Assembly: GCA_903858445.1 (NCBI GenBank)
Contig: CAIOIX010000475.1
Span: 1-45,794, forward strand
DNA: 45,794 nucleotides
Reading direction: 5' to 3'
Source of the DNA: an uncultured beta proteobacterium
Lineage (GTDB): Bacteria; Pseudomonadota; Gammaproteobacteria; Burkholderiales; Burkholderiaceae
Part shown: piece by piece, positions 1 through 9,234 of the stretch
How positions within the stretch are numbered: the stretch's first letter is position 1
How the letters are laid out: each line of letters starts with the position of its first letter
Made by a program: the position numbers and the translations under genes
The notes under the pieces: generated by a model
What the model saw: only the letters and a program-made list of their open reading frames with translations
Told to the model about the DNA's origin: nothing
Database searches by the model: none

Positions 1-18
1 ACAATTTTCGTAATGAGT

Positions 19-390
19 CTATATCTGAAAGAAGATCGCAACAACGCACACTATTCCGCATAACCAGACGATGGAGCGTGCCGTAGGCCAATTGGCGATA
101 TAGCAAACCACATAAGCAATGCGTGAGGCTACAAAGCCCAGTGCTAATACATCTAACCTTCCTTGTGGGGCATGCATCAAGGAAGCAATAATGACTGCTG
201 CAAAAAAGAAGGGCAATGATTCAAAGAGGTTAGCTTGGGCTGCATTAGCGCGCGCTCTAAATCCTGTTTGTTTGGCAAGCCATGTACGTGGCTGACCATT
301 GTCATAACCCTCAAAACCTTTTTTGGCGATGCCAGCTGCAACGTAAGGCAGCAGACCCATCAATAAGACACAGGCAAATGCAATGGTCAT
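19..390 (-). CDS. MAPEG family membrane protein
   Basis: A 123-residue, almost entirely hydrophobic protein with about four membrane segments. The loop after the first helix ([20 protein letters not shown], about residues 44-63) is the conserved MAPEG signature, in which an Arg-Asn-Glu pattern binds glutathione-type ligands in eukaryotic relatives; the bacterial substrate is unknown. The ATG overlaps the plsY stop as ATGA, so it is probably translated by coupling at the end of a yajQ-xerD-plsY transcript. The stop lies 19 bases from the window edge, so anything downstream is unseen. The family call is good; no specific enzymatic role can be given. Confidence 0.85.
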   Translation of the reverse strand: MTIAFACVLLMGLLPYVAAGIAKKGFEGYDNGQPRTWLAKQTGFRARANAAQANLFESLPFFFAAVIIASLMHAPQGRLDVLALGFVASRIAYVVCYIANWPTARSIVWLCGIVCVVAIFFQI

Positions 391-1034
391 GACGGCGAGT
401 TTCCGGCCTGCTTGCTAGCCTTTGAATCTTTAGAGCCAATTCTGGATTCGGTGCCATTCATCAAATTGCGAATATTGCTACGATGCCGCCAAACCAATAA
501 AAGACAAACAACGGTTAATGCCAAACCCATTGGATGAAAGCCAAATAGAAATACAAAATAAATCGGTCCAAATACCGCTGCAGCCAAGGCTGCTAATGAT
601 GAGTAACGCATGAATTTAGCCACAATGATCCAGGTTGCCAGCGTAGCTAAGCCCAGAATCCAATTGATACCAAACAAAATGCCGCAGGCAGTCGCAACTC
701 CCTTACCCCCTTTAAAACCATGAAAGAGTGGAAAGAGGTGGCCCAAAAACACCGCAACCACCACGCCACACAAAATCCAAGAATTGAGGCTTGAGGTCAA
801 AGCATCATCACCCAAGATGAGGCGTGCAAGTACCACTGCGACAAAGCCTTTGAGGGCATCACCCAATAATGTCAGTACAGCGGCACGCTTATTGCCGGTT
901 CGCAGAACATTGGTGGCGCCAGGGTTGCCAGAACCATACGAATAAGGATCAGGCAAGCGCATGCACTTACTCACCACCACCGCAAAAGAAACTGAGCCAA
1001 TTAAATAAGCAATTGGTATTAAAAGAATATCCAT
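387..1034 (-). CDS. plsY: Glycerol-3-phosphate acyltransferase PlsY
   Basis: PlsY transfers the acyl group of acyl-phosphate to glycerol-3-phosphate in the inner membrane, the first step of phospholipid synthesis. All three family loops are present: SGNPGATN at residues 35-42, GHLFP and FKGGKGVAT at 98-115, and HRSNIRNL at 184-191, between hydrophobic helices. At 215 residues it is of usual length, with a short polar C-terminal tail. ATG start. It lies 61 bases after xerD on the same strand and overlaps the MAPEG gene by 4 bases. Confidence 0.96.
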   Translation of the reverse strand: MDILLIPIAYLIGSVSFAVVVSKCMRLPDPYSYGSGNPGATNVLRTGNKRAAVLTLLGDALKGFVAVVLARLILGDDALTSSLNSWILCGVVVAVFLGHLFPLFHGFKGGKGVATACGILFGINWILGLATLATWIIVAKFMRYSSLAALAAAVFGPIYFVFLFGFHPMGLALTVVCLLLVWRHRSNIRNLMNGTESRIGSKDSKASKQAGNSPS

Positions 1035-1095
1035 GCCGCTATCTTAAACACATATCTGGTATTTGGTTTTAGCAATAGCCGAGTGATTATTGGGC

Positions 1096-2052
1096 CTAGC
1101 TGCCACGTGGATGATGTTGCTGGTGAATTGACTTGAGACGCTCTCTTGCCACATGGGTATAAATTTGCGTTGTCGAGATATCGGCATGACCTAATAGCAA
1201 CTGCACTACCCGCAAATCCGCTCCATGATTGAGTAAATGTGTCGCGAAGGCATGGCGCAACGTATGTGGCGACAAGGCTACTGGAATACTTGCTTGCAAG
1301 GCATAGCGCTTGATTAAAGCCCAAAATGCCTGCCTAGTAAGAGCTGAGCCAGTGTGGCGCCCAATAAAGACCGCATCAGAGCTTTTGCCTTCCAACAGTA
1401 TTGCCCTAGCATCTGCTAAGTACCTCCGCAACCACTGCCCCGCTTCGCCGCCAAAGGGCACCAAGCGCTCTTTACCTCCCTTGCCATTCACGATCCTAAC
1501 AATGCCCTCATTTAAGCCAAGTGCAACCGTTTTCAAGGATACGATTTCAGAAACGCGCAGGCCACTGGCATACATTAACTCCAGCATGGTGCGATCGCGC
1601 AAACCCAAGGGGGTTTCTATGTTGGGTGCGTTTAATAAATTATTAACCTGATCTTCACTCAGCGTCTTTGGAAAGCGCAGTGCTTGCTTAGCAGCGCGCA
1701 AGCCAATGCAAGGATCACTTTTAACGAGATTATTTCGCAAAGCATGGCGATAAAAACGCTTGAAGACGGTAAGACGTCGGTTGGCTGTGGTGGCTTTATC
1801 CGCCCTGCGATAAGCAATATAGGCAGTGAGCTCTTTTTCATCCACGCAATACAGATCAAGGTGAGCCGTTTTGTACAACCACTGCGCTAAGAGCAGAAGA
1901 TCTCTGCGATAGGCGGCAAGGCTATTTTGAGCAAGGCCGTCTTCTAACCAACAAGCATCGCAAAATCGCTCGATTGCTTCTTGGCTAGCAGGGGCTAATG
2001 GTGCAGGACTAGATTTTTCAGCCAGCCCTGCAACAGCTTCTTGCTTAGTCAC
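1096..2052 (-). CDS. xerD: Site-specific tyrosine recombinase XerD
   Basis: XerD with XerC resolves chromosome dimers at dif. The N-terminal SAM-like DNA-binding domain spans about residues 25-110. The catalytic set is complete: R166, K191, H263, R266, H289 and the nucleophile Y298. The [19 protein letters not shown] block fits XerD rather than a phage integrase, and there are no att sites or phage genes nearby. The start is a GTG that overlaps the yajQ stop by 8 bases; no ATG is available in frame nearby and no clear Shine-Dalgarno is seen, which suggests coupling to yajQ. XerC remains a lesser alternative. Confidence 0.9.
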   Translation of the reverse strand: MTKQEAVAGLAEKSSPAPLAPASQEAIERFCDACWLEDGLAQNSLAAYRRDLLLLAQWLYKTAHLDLYCVDEKELTAYIAYRRADKATTANRRLTVFKRFYRHALRNNLVKSDPCIGLRAAKQALRFPKTLSEDQVNNLLNAPNIETPLGLRDRTMLELMYASGLRVSEIVSLKTVALGLNEGIVRIVNGKGGKERLVPFGGEAGQWLRRYLADARAILLEGKSSDAVFIGRHTGSALTRQAFWALIKRYALQASIPVALSPHTLRHAFATHLLNHGADLRVVQLLLGHADISTTQIYTHVARERLKSIHQQHHPRGS

Positions 2053-2530
2053 GGAAGTTATTAAAGCCTAATGGCGCTTCGGTCACTTCTTTTTTCAGCA
2101 ATGCCATGGTTTCCTGCAAATCATCGCGCTTAGCGCCAGTAACGCGCACAGCATCACCCTGAATGCTGGCTTGCACTTTGATCTTGCTATCTTTAATGAT
2201 GCGCACTACTTTTTTAGCCAACTCTGAAGTAATACCTTTTTGAATCTTCATTGTTTGCTTGCGCTTATCACTACCGATAGTTTCTTTTTTTTCATCCTTA
2301 AGGTAGCGTACATCGACATTGCGCTTAGCCATCTTGCCAAAGAGCACATCACGCACTTGACCCAATTTAAAGTCATCGTCGCCAAACAAAATTAAGGTTT
2401 CATCTTTTTGCTCTACGCGGCTATCAGAACCCTTAAAGTCAAATCGATTAGTGATCTCTTTATTAGATTGCTCAACCGCATTCTTTAACTCGATCATGTC
2501 CGGCTCACAAACCACATCAAATGTTGGCAT
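2045..2530 (-). CDS. yajQ: YajQ family nucleotide-binding protein
   Basis: A 161-residue YajQ/UPF0234 protein, the usual length. It begins [20 protein letters not shown] and contains the conserved [13 protein letters not shown] segment (about residues 28-40), which are family signatures. Members have a double ferredoxin-like fold; some bind cyclic di-GMP and act with transcription factors, and that role is known only from a few species. It is first in the minus-strand yajQ-xerD-plsY-MAPEG run and divergent from murB across 104 bases, so the promoters of both genes should lie there. Confidence 0.93.
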   Translation of the reverse strand: MPTFDVVCEPDMIELKNAVEQSNKEITNRFDFKGSDSRVEQKDETLILFGDDDFKLGQVRDVLFGKMAKRNVDVRYLKDEKKETIGSDKRKQTMKIQKGITSELAKKVVRIIKDSKIKVQASIQGDAVRVTGAKRDDLQETMALLKKEVTEAPLGFNNFRD

Positions 2531-2634
2531 ATCAAATCCTTTAATTTTTTAACCTTAAAACCTATAAACCCGCTTTAGCATCGCCAGCAAGTCCTTTTTT
2601 TATGGAAATTGCCGAACACGAATAAGATTGTGGC

Positions 2635-3672
2635 ATGAACTGTGCAAAAAATGCGCCCACTACCCCTCAAAGACTCTCAAAACTATCGCTTGAGAGCAGA
2701 AATACTTTTGGCTTACCCGCAATTGCAGAGCTGGCTTACGAGATCACCGACCCAAATCAATTGCCCAGCCTGATGGCAGGCATTTTGAAGAATGACTCCC
2801 CTTGGCGAGTTTTGGGAGGCGGCAGTAATGTTGTCCTGCCTAACGATCTCAGTGGCACCACTTTGTTGATGAATATTGCTGGCCGTGAAATCATCGATCG
2901 TAATGATCAATTCATAAAAGTGGCTGTTGGTGCTGGAGAAAACTGGCATGATTTTGTCGCTTGGACGCTTGAAAAAAATTTACCGGGACTAGAAAACTTA
3001 GCTTTAATACCGGGAACTGTGGGTGCAGCCCCTATTCAGAATATTGGGGCTTATGGCTCTGATGTAGCGGAGCACTTAGCCTTTATCGAAGCATTTGACT
3101 CCAAAGAGCAAGCCTTTGTTACCCTCAATAAAGCCGATTGCCGCTTTGCTTATCGCGATAGCCACTTTAAGCAAAGTCTCGGACGCTATATCGTTACAAA
3201 GGTTGTCTTTAACATTGCGAAAGTATGGGTACCGCGCCTAACGTATGCTGATCTGGCAAAAGAATTTAGCAATAATCCATCCCCTGCTGCAAAAGAGATT
3301 TTTACGGCAGTTTGTAGGATTCGTCAAAGCAAACTCCCAGACCCTAAAGTTATTGGTAACGCGGGCAGTTTTTTTCAAAACCCCATTGTTGATTCAACTT
3401 TTTTTAGCGACCTACAACTGGCTCACCCGAATCTGGTTTCTTATCCAGATGCCAATGGCAGTCGAAAACTTGCAGCAGGCTGGTTAATTGACCAGTGTGG
3501 GTTTAAAGGCTATCGCTTTGGTCCCGCTGGTGTATATGACAAACAAGCCCTAGTCTTAGTAAATCATGGTGGCGCTGATGCACGCGATATTTTGAGTCTT
3601 GCAGACCTCATTAAGCAAAAGGTTCTAGAGCGCTTTGGTGTTGAGCTCCAAATAGAACCTAACATTCTCTAA
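2635..3672 (+). CDS. murB: UDP-N-acetylenolpyruvoylglucosamine reductase MurB
   Basis: MurB reduces UDP-GlcNAc-enolpyruvate to UDP-MurNAc with NADPH and FAD in cytoplasmic peptidoglycan precursor synthesis. The FAD-binding GGGSN lies at residues 61-65, the IPGTVGAAPIQNIGAYG block at 125-141 and YRDS at 173-176. The proton-donor serine is S245 in NAGSFFQNP, and the terminal EPN glutamate is E341. It matches the E. coli-like type I MurB in length (345 residues) and in keeping the extra loop. ATG start; stand-alone gene facing xseA. Confidence 0.96.
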   Translation: MNCAKNAPTTPQRLSKLSLESRNTFGLPAIAELAYEITDPNQLPSLMAGILKNDSPWRVLGGGSNVVLPNDLSGTTLLMNIAGREIIDRNDQFIKVAVGAGENWHDFVAWTLEKNLPGLENLALIPGTVGAAPIQNIGAYGSDVAEHLAFIEAFDSKEQAFVTLNKADCRFAYRDSHFKQSLGRYIVTKVVFNIAKVWVPRLTYADLAKEFSNNPSPAAKEIFTAVCRIRQSKLPDPKVIGNAGSFFQNPIVDSTFFSDLQLAHPNLVSYPDANGSRKLAAGWLIDQCGFKGYRFGPAGVYDKQALVLVNHGGADARDILSLADLIKQKVLERFGVELQIEPNIL

Positions 3673-3718
3673 CACCACTCCTTTACGAGCTACTTTTTTA
3701 AAATTACAACTCAATATT

Positions 3719-3746
3719 TGAGCCGTATTTTCTAATTTTCGGCTCA
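3719..3746. terminator. Weak inverted repeat between convergent murB and xseA
   Basis: TGAGCCG at 3719-3725 pairs perfectly with CGGCTCA at 3740-3746 around a 14-base AT-rich loop. It sits in the 82-base gap where murB and xseA converge and could act as a terminator. The loop is long and no clean T tract follows on either strand, so the call is tentative. Confidence 0.3.
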
Positions 3747-3754
3747 CAACACTC

Positions 3755-4978
3755 TTAACCACTAATTTTTGATAATTCAATCTGAGCATCACCCTCAGCC
3801 AAACGCACTTGATAACTTGCGTTTGCTTTAAGTTCTTTTGGATTGCGTACCGCTTGTAGATCACCATTCTCTTGAGTCAGGATGACCGCGTAACCACGCT
3901 CTAAAGTGCGCTGTGGATTGAGCATCTCCAACTGAGATTGGTAGTGGCCTTCATTGCGTTTCCAGCCCTCAAGCCTGACCATCCATGCTTGATTAAGGCG
4001 TTGCTGCCAATTGCTGATTTGCTCACGCATCCGATCAGGGTTAGGCAATGCGTGACTTAGCCTCAAAGCCAATTGATCAAGGGTTTGCGCTTCGCGCTCG
4101 ACCCTTTGAGATACGCGTTGCAATAACACTTGCCCAATAGCCTCTAGCTCTTGCAACATGTGATCACGTCTTGGGGCGGCCATTTCTGCTGCGCCAGTAG
4201 GTGTTGGTGCGCGGAGATCTGCGACGAAATCAGCAATCGTCACGTCGGTTTCATGGCCCACACCACTAACTACTGGAATCGGGGACTGTGCAATGGCATA
4301 TGCCAACTTCTCATCATTAAAAGCCCAAAGATCTTCAATGCTGCCACCGCCTCGCACCAACAAAATAACATCGACTTCTGTCTTGCCTTTTGCGACTTCG
4401 TTTGCGGCAGCGCTTAAGGCGGCAATAATTCCCGCAGGGGCATCAGGGCCTTGAACCAAGGTTGGATAAATCACAATCGGAATATGAGGGGCCCTTCTAG
4501 CAAGCGTACTCAGCACATCTTTTAAAGCAGCTGCTTGCGGCGAAGTGACAATTCCAATCGCTCTTGGGTGTGTGGGAATCTCACGCTTACGCTCAGTATC
4601 AAATAAACCTTCTTTAACCAGTTTGGCCTTGAGCTTTAAAAAGGCTTCATAAAGACCACCCATACCAGCGCGGCGCATGCTTTGCACCGTCAGCTGAATA
4701 TCACCCCTAGGGACATAAAAACCCAGATTGGCGGCTACCTCGACCAAATCACCTGATTGGGGCATAAATCCCACTTGGCTATTGCGGCCACGGAACATCA
4801 CACCGCGAATCTGCCCCTCTTCATCCTTGAGCGAGAAATACCAATGTCCGCTGTCATAAGCCTTGAAGTTGGAAATCTCCCCGCTCACCCAGACGGTATC
4901 AAAGCGCTCCTCCAAAGAGCTTGCAATGGCACGGTTTAGATCGCCAACACTCAGAATTTCCCTTGATATTTCCGACAT
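3755..4978 (-). CDS. xseA: Exodeoxyribonuclease VII large subunit
   Basis: XseA with XseB forms exonuclease VII, which degrades single-stranded DNA in both directions. An N-terminal OB fold (about residues 10-105; WVSGEISNFKAYDSGHWYFS) is followed by the catalytic domain with RGGGSIEDLWAFN and GVGHETDVTIADFVADLRAPTP-type motifs, and then a coiled coil (about 265-340). At 407 residues it is slightly shorter than E. coli XseA. ATG start. xseB is not in the window. The upstream gap carries the DnaA-box region described separately. Confidence 0.96.
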   Translation of the reverse strand: MSEISREILSVGDLNRAIASSLEERFDTVWVSGEISNFKAYDSGHWYFSLKDEEGQIRGVMFRGRNSQVGFMPQSGDLVEVAANLGFYVPRGDIQLTVQSMRRAGMGGLYEAFLKLKAKLVKEGLFDTERKREIPTHPRAIGIVTSPQAAALKDVLSTLARRAPHIPIVIYPTLVQGPDAPAGIIAALSAAANEVAKGKTEVDVILLVRGGGSIEDLWAFNDEKLAYAIAQSPIPVVSGVGHETDVTIADFVADLRAPTPTGAAEMAAPRRDHMLQELEAIGQVLLQRVSQRVEREAQTLDQLALRLSHALPNPDRMREQISNWQQRLNQAWMVRLEGWKRNEGHYQSQLEMLNPQRTLERGYAVILTQENGDLQAVRNPKELKANASYQVRLAEGDAQIELSKISG

Positions 4979-5022
4979 TTTTTCTCTTTTGTTACGTAGC
5001 TATAAGGCTTGGCGGAAAATAA

Positions 5023-5031
5023 ATATCCACA
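5023..5031 (+). promoter_or_regulatory. Near-consensus DnaA box
   Basis: ATATCCACA differs from the consensus DnaA 9-mer TTATCCACA at the first base only. Taken alone this is weak evidence, since the same 9-mer also occurs inside the GT25 gene near 36297. Its weight comes from lying 200 bases from a perfect box in the same orientation. Confidence 0.35.
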
Positions 5032-5116
5032 GAAGCCCGAATCCTCTAAGGTCAGGCATCCTAAGTGAGCAATTACTGACCCAGAATGTCTTATAAACCC
5101 CACAGAACTACTCTAA

Positions 5117-5175
5117 ATTATTGATTTATATACGAATACTTTAACGCAAGTGATTGGTATTTCCTAATCAATAAT
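5117..5175. repeat. 10-bp perfect inverted repeat with 39-base spacer
   Basis: ATTATTGATT at 5117-5126 is the exact reverse complement of AATCAATAAT at 5166-5175. The arms are AT-rich and widely spaced, so a protein-binding pair of half sites is more likely than an RNA hairpin. No regulator can be named. Confidence 0.4.
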
Positions 5176-5190
5176 GCCCACTTCACCATC

Positions 5191-5203
5191 AATCAAGAAC
5201 TTA
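5191..5203 (+). promoter_or_regulatory. Match to IHF consensus
   Basis: AATCAAGAACTTA fits the IHF core WATCAANNNNTTR at every defined position. The consensus is short and chance matches are common, so this is only suggestive; it lies 31 bases before the perfect DnaA box. Confidence 0.3.
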
Positions 5204-5234
5204 CTTCGCCCATGACAAAAAGTTTTGCACAGAG

Positions 5235-5243
5235 TTATCCACA
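5235..5243 (+). promoter_or_regulatory. Perfect DnaA box
   Basis: TTATCCACA is the strong-affinity DnaA box consensus, 50 bases before the exbB start. It could be a DnaA-regulated promoter element or a DnaA titration site. dnaA, dnaN and an AT-rich unwinding array are absent from the window, so it is not taken as oriC. A second perfect box, on the other strand, lies inside waaC at 28566-28574. Confidence 0.45.
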
Positions 5244-5292
5244 GGCTAGCTTTCAGAAAATGACTTCTCAATTCAGCTAAAGTACTGAGCTT

Positions 5293-5925
5293 ATGTACTC
5301 CATCTTACTGTCAGCCGGTTGGCCAATTTGGCCCCTCCTTATTATCTCGATTCTGGGCCTTGCTATTGCTATTGAACGCGCTTGGTACCTAAGACAAATT
5401 TATATCCTACCTAAGCAGGTCCTAGAAACTGCTTTTGGCCTCGCAAATCAACTGGCTACGCAGAAATCCATTTCCGCGGAAGAGATCGGTCGGCTAGCCC
5501 AAAGCTCGCCTGCAGCCCCGCTACTAGCTTGCGTTCTATTAGAAAAATTCGCCGGCAACAATGCCGATACTGCATTAGAAGAAATCCAGGCTCTAGCCCA
5601 AAACACCTTTTTAAAGTTAGATCGCTATCTAGGCGCTCTAGCAACCATTGCTACGGTTGCCCCCCTCTTGGGTCTTTTTGGCACCGTCATTGGCATGATT
5701 GAAATTTTTGGCAGTCAAGGCGCTATTGCAGGTAACGTGGGTAGCCCCCAACAGCTTGCTCATGGTATTTCGGTAGCGCTCTACAACACGGCCTTTGGGT
5801 TGCTTATCGCGATTCCAGCATTGGCCGCTTGGCGGGGATTACGCGCGATGGCAAATCAACGCCAACGCGAATGTGAAGAATTCACCAGACAGATTTTTAA
5901 GAAGCTCTATCCAAGTAACTCATGA
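5293..5925 (+). CDS. MotA/TolQ/ExbB proton channel family protein
   Basis: A 210-residue three-helix inner-membrane protein of the ExbB/TolQ type. The conserved channel helices appear around residues 112-140 (LATIATVAPLLGLFGTVIGM) and 155-185 (GISVALYNTAFGLLIAIPAL). With ExbD it would form a proton-motive-force-driven complex. It overlaps exbD as ATGA, so the pair is coupled. It is separate from the true tolQ at 12042. The partner energised (a TonB-like protein) is not nearby, although this pair ahead of lpxK is usual in betaproteobacteria. Confidence 0.9.
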   Translation: MYSILLSAGWPIWPLLIISILGLAIAIERAWYLRQIYILPKQVLETAFGLANQLATQKSISAEEIGRLAQSSPAAPLLACVLLEKFAGNNADTALEEIQALAQNTFLKLDRYLGALATIATVAPLLGLFGTVIGMIEIFGSQGAIAGNVGSPQQLAHGISVALYNTAFGLLIAIPALAAWRGLRAMANQRQRECEEFTRQIFKKLYPSNS

Positions 5926-6386
5926 GTTGGCTTAACTCACACCAAGGTAAGCGAAGCAGCTTTACTCTCGGCGCGGCAAGTGCGAATGGCGCTCACCTAG
6001 AGCCTGAGATTAATCTCATCCCTTTTATTGACGTGCTATTAGTGGTACTTATTTTTTTAATGATCTCCACCACCTTCACGCGCTACCAAGAGTTGGCCAT
6101 CACCCTGCCAACAGCAAGCGGCATTGAGAGCCAAGGTGATGCGAAACAAATTCATATTGCGGTGAGTCGCGATGGGCGATTTGCGGTGAACGGCAAAGTA
6201 ACCGAGCGCAGTCAGTTAAGCGATGCACTTAGCCAACTCAGCGCCAACAAAGAGAGCGCTTTGAGTATGCAAGTCAACATTGATGCCGATGCCCGCGCTC
6301 CACATCAAGCAGTTATGAGCGCTCTTGAAGCTGCGCGTGATGCCGATCTGTCTAATATCGTTTTTAGTAGCCAATCCAAAAAGTAA
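5922..6386 (+). CDS. ExbD/TolR family biopolymer transport protein
   Basis: A 154-residue protein with one N-terminal membrane helix in which LIPFIDVLLVVLIFLM (about residues 32-47) holds the proton-carrying aspartate, D37. The rest is the periplasmic ExbD/TolR domain. Translation is probably coupled to the preceding ExbB gene through the ATGA overlap, and lpxK begins 7 bases after its stop. ExbD rather than TolR is preferred because a complete tol operon with its own tolR is present at 12.7 kb. Confidence 0.9.
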   Translation: MSWLNSHQGKRSSFTLGAASANGAHLEPEINLIPFIDVLLVVLIFLMISTTFTRYQELAITLPTASGIESQGDAKQIHIAVSRDGRFAVNGKVTERSQLSDALSQLSANKESALSMQVNIDADARAPHQAVMSALEAARDADLSNIVFSSQSKK

Positions 6387-6393
6387 ATTGATC

Positions 6394-7485
6394 ATGTCTT
6401 TTACCGACCGCTTTCGTAAAGCACCCAAGTTTTGGGAAAGACGTGGTCCAACCAGCCTTTTGCTATGGCCTCTATCATGGCTTTATGGCTTGGTACTGCG
6501 CGTGCGCAAACTGATTGCCGATCTGAGTATCTTTAATGCAAAAGCAGTTGGAGTGCCCATCATCATCGTTGGCAATATTCGCGTTGGTGGAACTGGTAAG
6601 ACCCCTATCGTAATTGCTTTGGCACAAAAATTAGGCGAATTGGGCTGGAAGCCCGGAATCATTTCTCGTGGCTATGGAGTCAAAGGCACTCAAATTGTTG
6701 CGCCAACACAAGTCACTGATGAATCCGATCCCAGCATCGTCGGTGATGAGCCTGTGCTGCTTGCTCGACGTACTTACAATCAATTTCCGATTTGGGTTTA
6801 TCCAAAACGCAAAGAGACCATCGCCGCTCTCTTAAGAAACAATCCTTCTGTAAATGTCATCATTAGCGACGATGGTCTGCAGCATGCAGGACTCCCTCGT
6901 TGGCCGGCCAGAGAAGGCGGAAGGGATATTGAGTTTGTAGTGCGCGATGAGCGTGGCGAAGGCAATCGTTTCTTATTGCCTGCCGGCCCCTTGCGTGAGC
7001 CTGCCCAGCGCGAGCGCGATGCCACTCTGATGACAATCAACCAAGCGCCAAAATCAGCACGCCTTGATGAATACTTTCAGGGTCGTCGCGCATTTACTTT
7101 AAGTCCTCAATTGGGCTTGGCATATCAACTCAATGACACCAGTAAGCAACAGTCACTTGAAAGTATTGCCGAGCAGTACTTGCCAACGGCCATTACTGCA
7201 GTGGCAGCCCTTGGTAATCCTCAACGTTTTTTTGACGCCTTACTCAAACATGGCATTGTTGGAAAATGTATTGCCCGACCAGATCACAGCACTTACACAT
7301 CGGCGTTTTTTAATGGCATTCAGGCTAAATGCATCCTGCTGACAGAAAAGGATGCCGTAAAATGTGCTGATATTACGGATGAGCGCATTTGGGTTGTACC
7401 GATGTCGGTCACTATTCCAGATTCACTCTCTGCATGGATGCAATCCATATTACAAAGACCAGATCCAAATCAGTACACCCTATAA
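6394..7485 (+). CDS. lpxK: Tetraacyldisaccharide 4'-kinase LpxK
   Basis: LpxK phosphorylates the 4' position of the lipid A disaccharide at the inner membrane. The P-loop GNIRVGGTGKT lies at residues 60-70 behind an N-terminal membrane anchor (SLLLWPLSWLYGLVLRVRKL, about 21-40), as in the family. ISDDGLQH, RGYG and GDEP blocks are also present. The 363-residue form starting at ATG 6394 is chosen over an upstream in-frame ATG inside exbD because it begins with the usual N-terminus and does not overlap. Followed by the Trm112 gene. Confidence 0.95.
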   Translation: MSFTDRFRKAPKFWERRGPTSLLLWPLSWLYGLVLRVRKLIADLSIFNAKAVGVPIIIVGNIRVGGTGKTPIVIALAQKLGELGWKPGIISRGYGVKGTQIVAPTQVTDESDPSIVGDEPVLLARRTYNQFPIWVYPKRKETIAALLRNNPSVNVIISDDGLQHAGLPRWPAREGGRDIEFVVRDERGEGNRFLLPAGPLREPAQRERDATLMTINQAPKSARLDEYFQGRRAFTLSPQLGLAYQLNDTSKQQSLESIAEQYLPTAITAVAALGNPQRFFDALLKHGIVGKCIARPDHSTYTSAFFNGIQAKCILLTEKDAVKCADITDERIWVVPMSVTIPDSLSAWMQSILQRPDPNQYTL

Positions 7486-7509
7486 AGATATCAAAGGCAA
7501 AAACCCATC

Positions 7510-7689
7510 ATGGACAAGCGCTTACTCGAAATTTTGGTTTGCCCTTTATGCAAGAGTCCAGTGCATTTGGATTCTGCAAAACAGGAACTGATTTGCAAAG
7601 CGGATCGTCTAGCCTTCCCAATTCGCAATGACATCCCGGTGATGCTCGTAGATGAAGCGCGTAGCCTTGAAGCTGACGAGCTCACCTAA
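7510..7689 (+). CDS. Trm112 family small zinc-ribbon protein
   Basis: A 59-residue gene between lpxK and kdsB that simple length cut-offs would miss. It reads [20 protein letters not shown] at the N-terminus, then [20 protein letters not shown], the typical Trm112/YcaR pattern with a CPLC zinc knuckle (residues 11-14) and one further Cys at 29. In eukaryotes Trm112 activates methyltransferases; the bacterial role is unsettled. The lpxK-trm112-kdsB order is widely conserved. It ends 10 bases before the kdsB ATG. Confidence 0.92.
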   Translation: MDKRLLEILVCPLCKSPVHLDSAKQELICKADRLAFPIRNDIPVMLVDEARSLEADELT

Positions 7690-7699
7690 TACCCCCATC

Positions 7700-8473
7700 A
7701 TGAGTGGCTCCTCTAAGACCCCAGAATTTCTTGTGGTGATTCCTGCGCGCCTAGGATCCACTCGTTTACCTCGCAAGCCATTAGCCGATATTCACGGCAA
7801 ACCGATGGTGGTGCGGGTTGCCGAACGAGCCATGCAATCTGCTGCCCACAGTGTGATCGTCGCTACTGATTCACCCGAAATTCAAGCAGTGTGCAATGAA
7901 CATCGCATCGAATGCTTACTGACCCGCGCTGACCACCCTACAGGAACAGATCGAATTGCTGAAGTGGCTCAACAACTCAAGCTCCCGGATAACGCTCTAG
8001 TGGTCAATGTACAAGGTGATGAACCTTTAATTCCGGCTGAGCTCATTAATCAAGTGGCTCAGGCCTTGGCCGATCATCCTGCATGCGCAATTTCAACTGT
8101 CGCCGTAGCCATCCAAGATTCAGCTGAGATCACCAACCCAAATGTCGTTAAAGTAGTTCTCAAGCGTTCGGGGGAAGCAATGTACTTCTCTAGAGCCAGC
8201 ATCCCCTTTGTCAGGGATGTAAAAGTGGGGACGCCTATCGAGCACTTACGTCACCTAGGTATTTATGCCTACCGGGCAGACTTTTTACAGGCCTATAGCC
8301 GCCTCGAGCCAGCACCCCCCGAGCAAGCCGAATCACTAGAACAACTGCGCGCCCTTTGGAATGGCTACCGTATTCAGGTTCATGTGGCCTCAGAAGCGCC
8401 CCCAGCGGGCGTAGATACCCAGGAAGACCTCGAGCGCATTCGTTCAAGTTGGATCGCTCAAAAGCCCATTTAA
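7700..8473 (+). CDS. kdsB: 3-deoxy-manno-octulosonate cytidylyltransferase
   Basis: KdsB activates KDO as CMP-KDO for lipid A-core assembly in the cytoplasm. The N-terminal nucleotide-binding motif VVIPARLGSTRLPRKPLADI (about residues 11-30) and VVNVQGDEPLIP (about 100-111) are diagnostic. The protein is 257 residues, normal for the family. ATG 7700 is chosen because it follows the Trm112 stop and gives the usual N-terminus; an upstream in-frame start would overlap that gene. Confidence 0.96.
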   Translation: MSGSSKTPEFLVVIPARLGSTRLPRKPLADIHGKPMVVRVAERAMQSAAHSVIVATDSPEIQAVCNEHRIECLLTRADHPTGTDRIAEVAQQLKLPDNALVVNVQGDEPLIPAELINQVAQALADHPACAISTVAVAIQDSAEITNPNVVKVVLKRSGEAMYFSRASIPFVRDVKVGTPIEHLRHLGIYAYRADFLQAYSRLEPAPPEQAESLEQLRALWNGYRIQVHVASEAPPAGVDTQEDLERIRSSWIAQKPI

Positions 8474-8504
8474 GCCCTATTTTGGTTCTCGGGGATAATC
8501 CTAG

Positions 8505-9233
<729 letters not shown>

Positions 9234-9234
9234 A

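Larger units (their letters stand above)
4979..5292. other. Gene-free gap between xseA and exbB
   Basis: This 314-base stretch separates divergent xseA and exbB and has no plausible gene. It is AT-rich and holds a near DnaA box (5023-5031), a 10-bp inverted repeat (5117-5126 and 5166-5175), an IHF-consensus match (5191-5203) and a perfect DnaA box (5235-5243). It must also hold promoters for both flanking genes. The grouping is observed; any replication or regulatory role is inference. Confidence 0.6.

Noticed and set aside
1096-2052. Integrase of a genomic island
   Set aside because: The sequence fits XerD, sits in a conserved housekeeping run, and no tRNA, att repeat or mobile genes are nearby.
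4979-5292. Chromosomal or plasmid replication origin
   Set aside because: Only one perfect and one imperfect DnaA box, no dnaA/dnaN/rep gene and no AT-rich repeat array; kept only as a possible regulatory or titration site.
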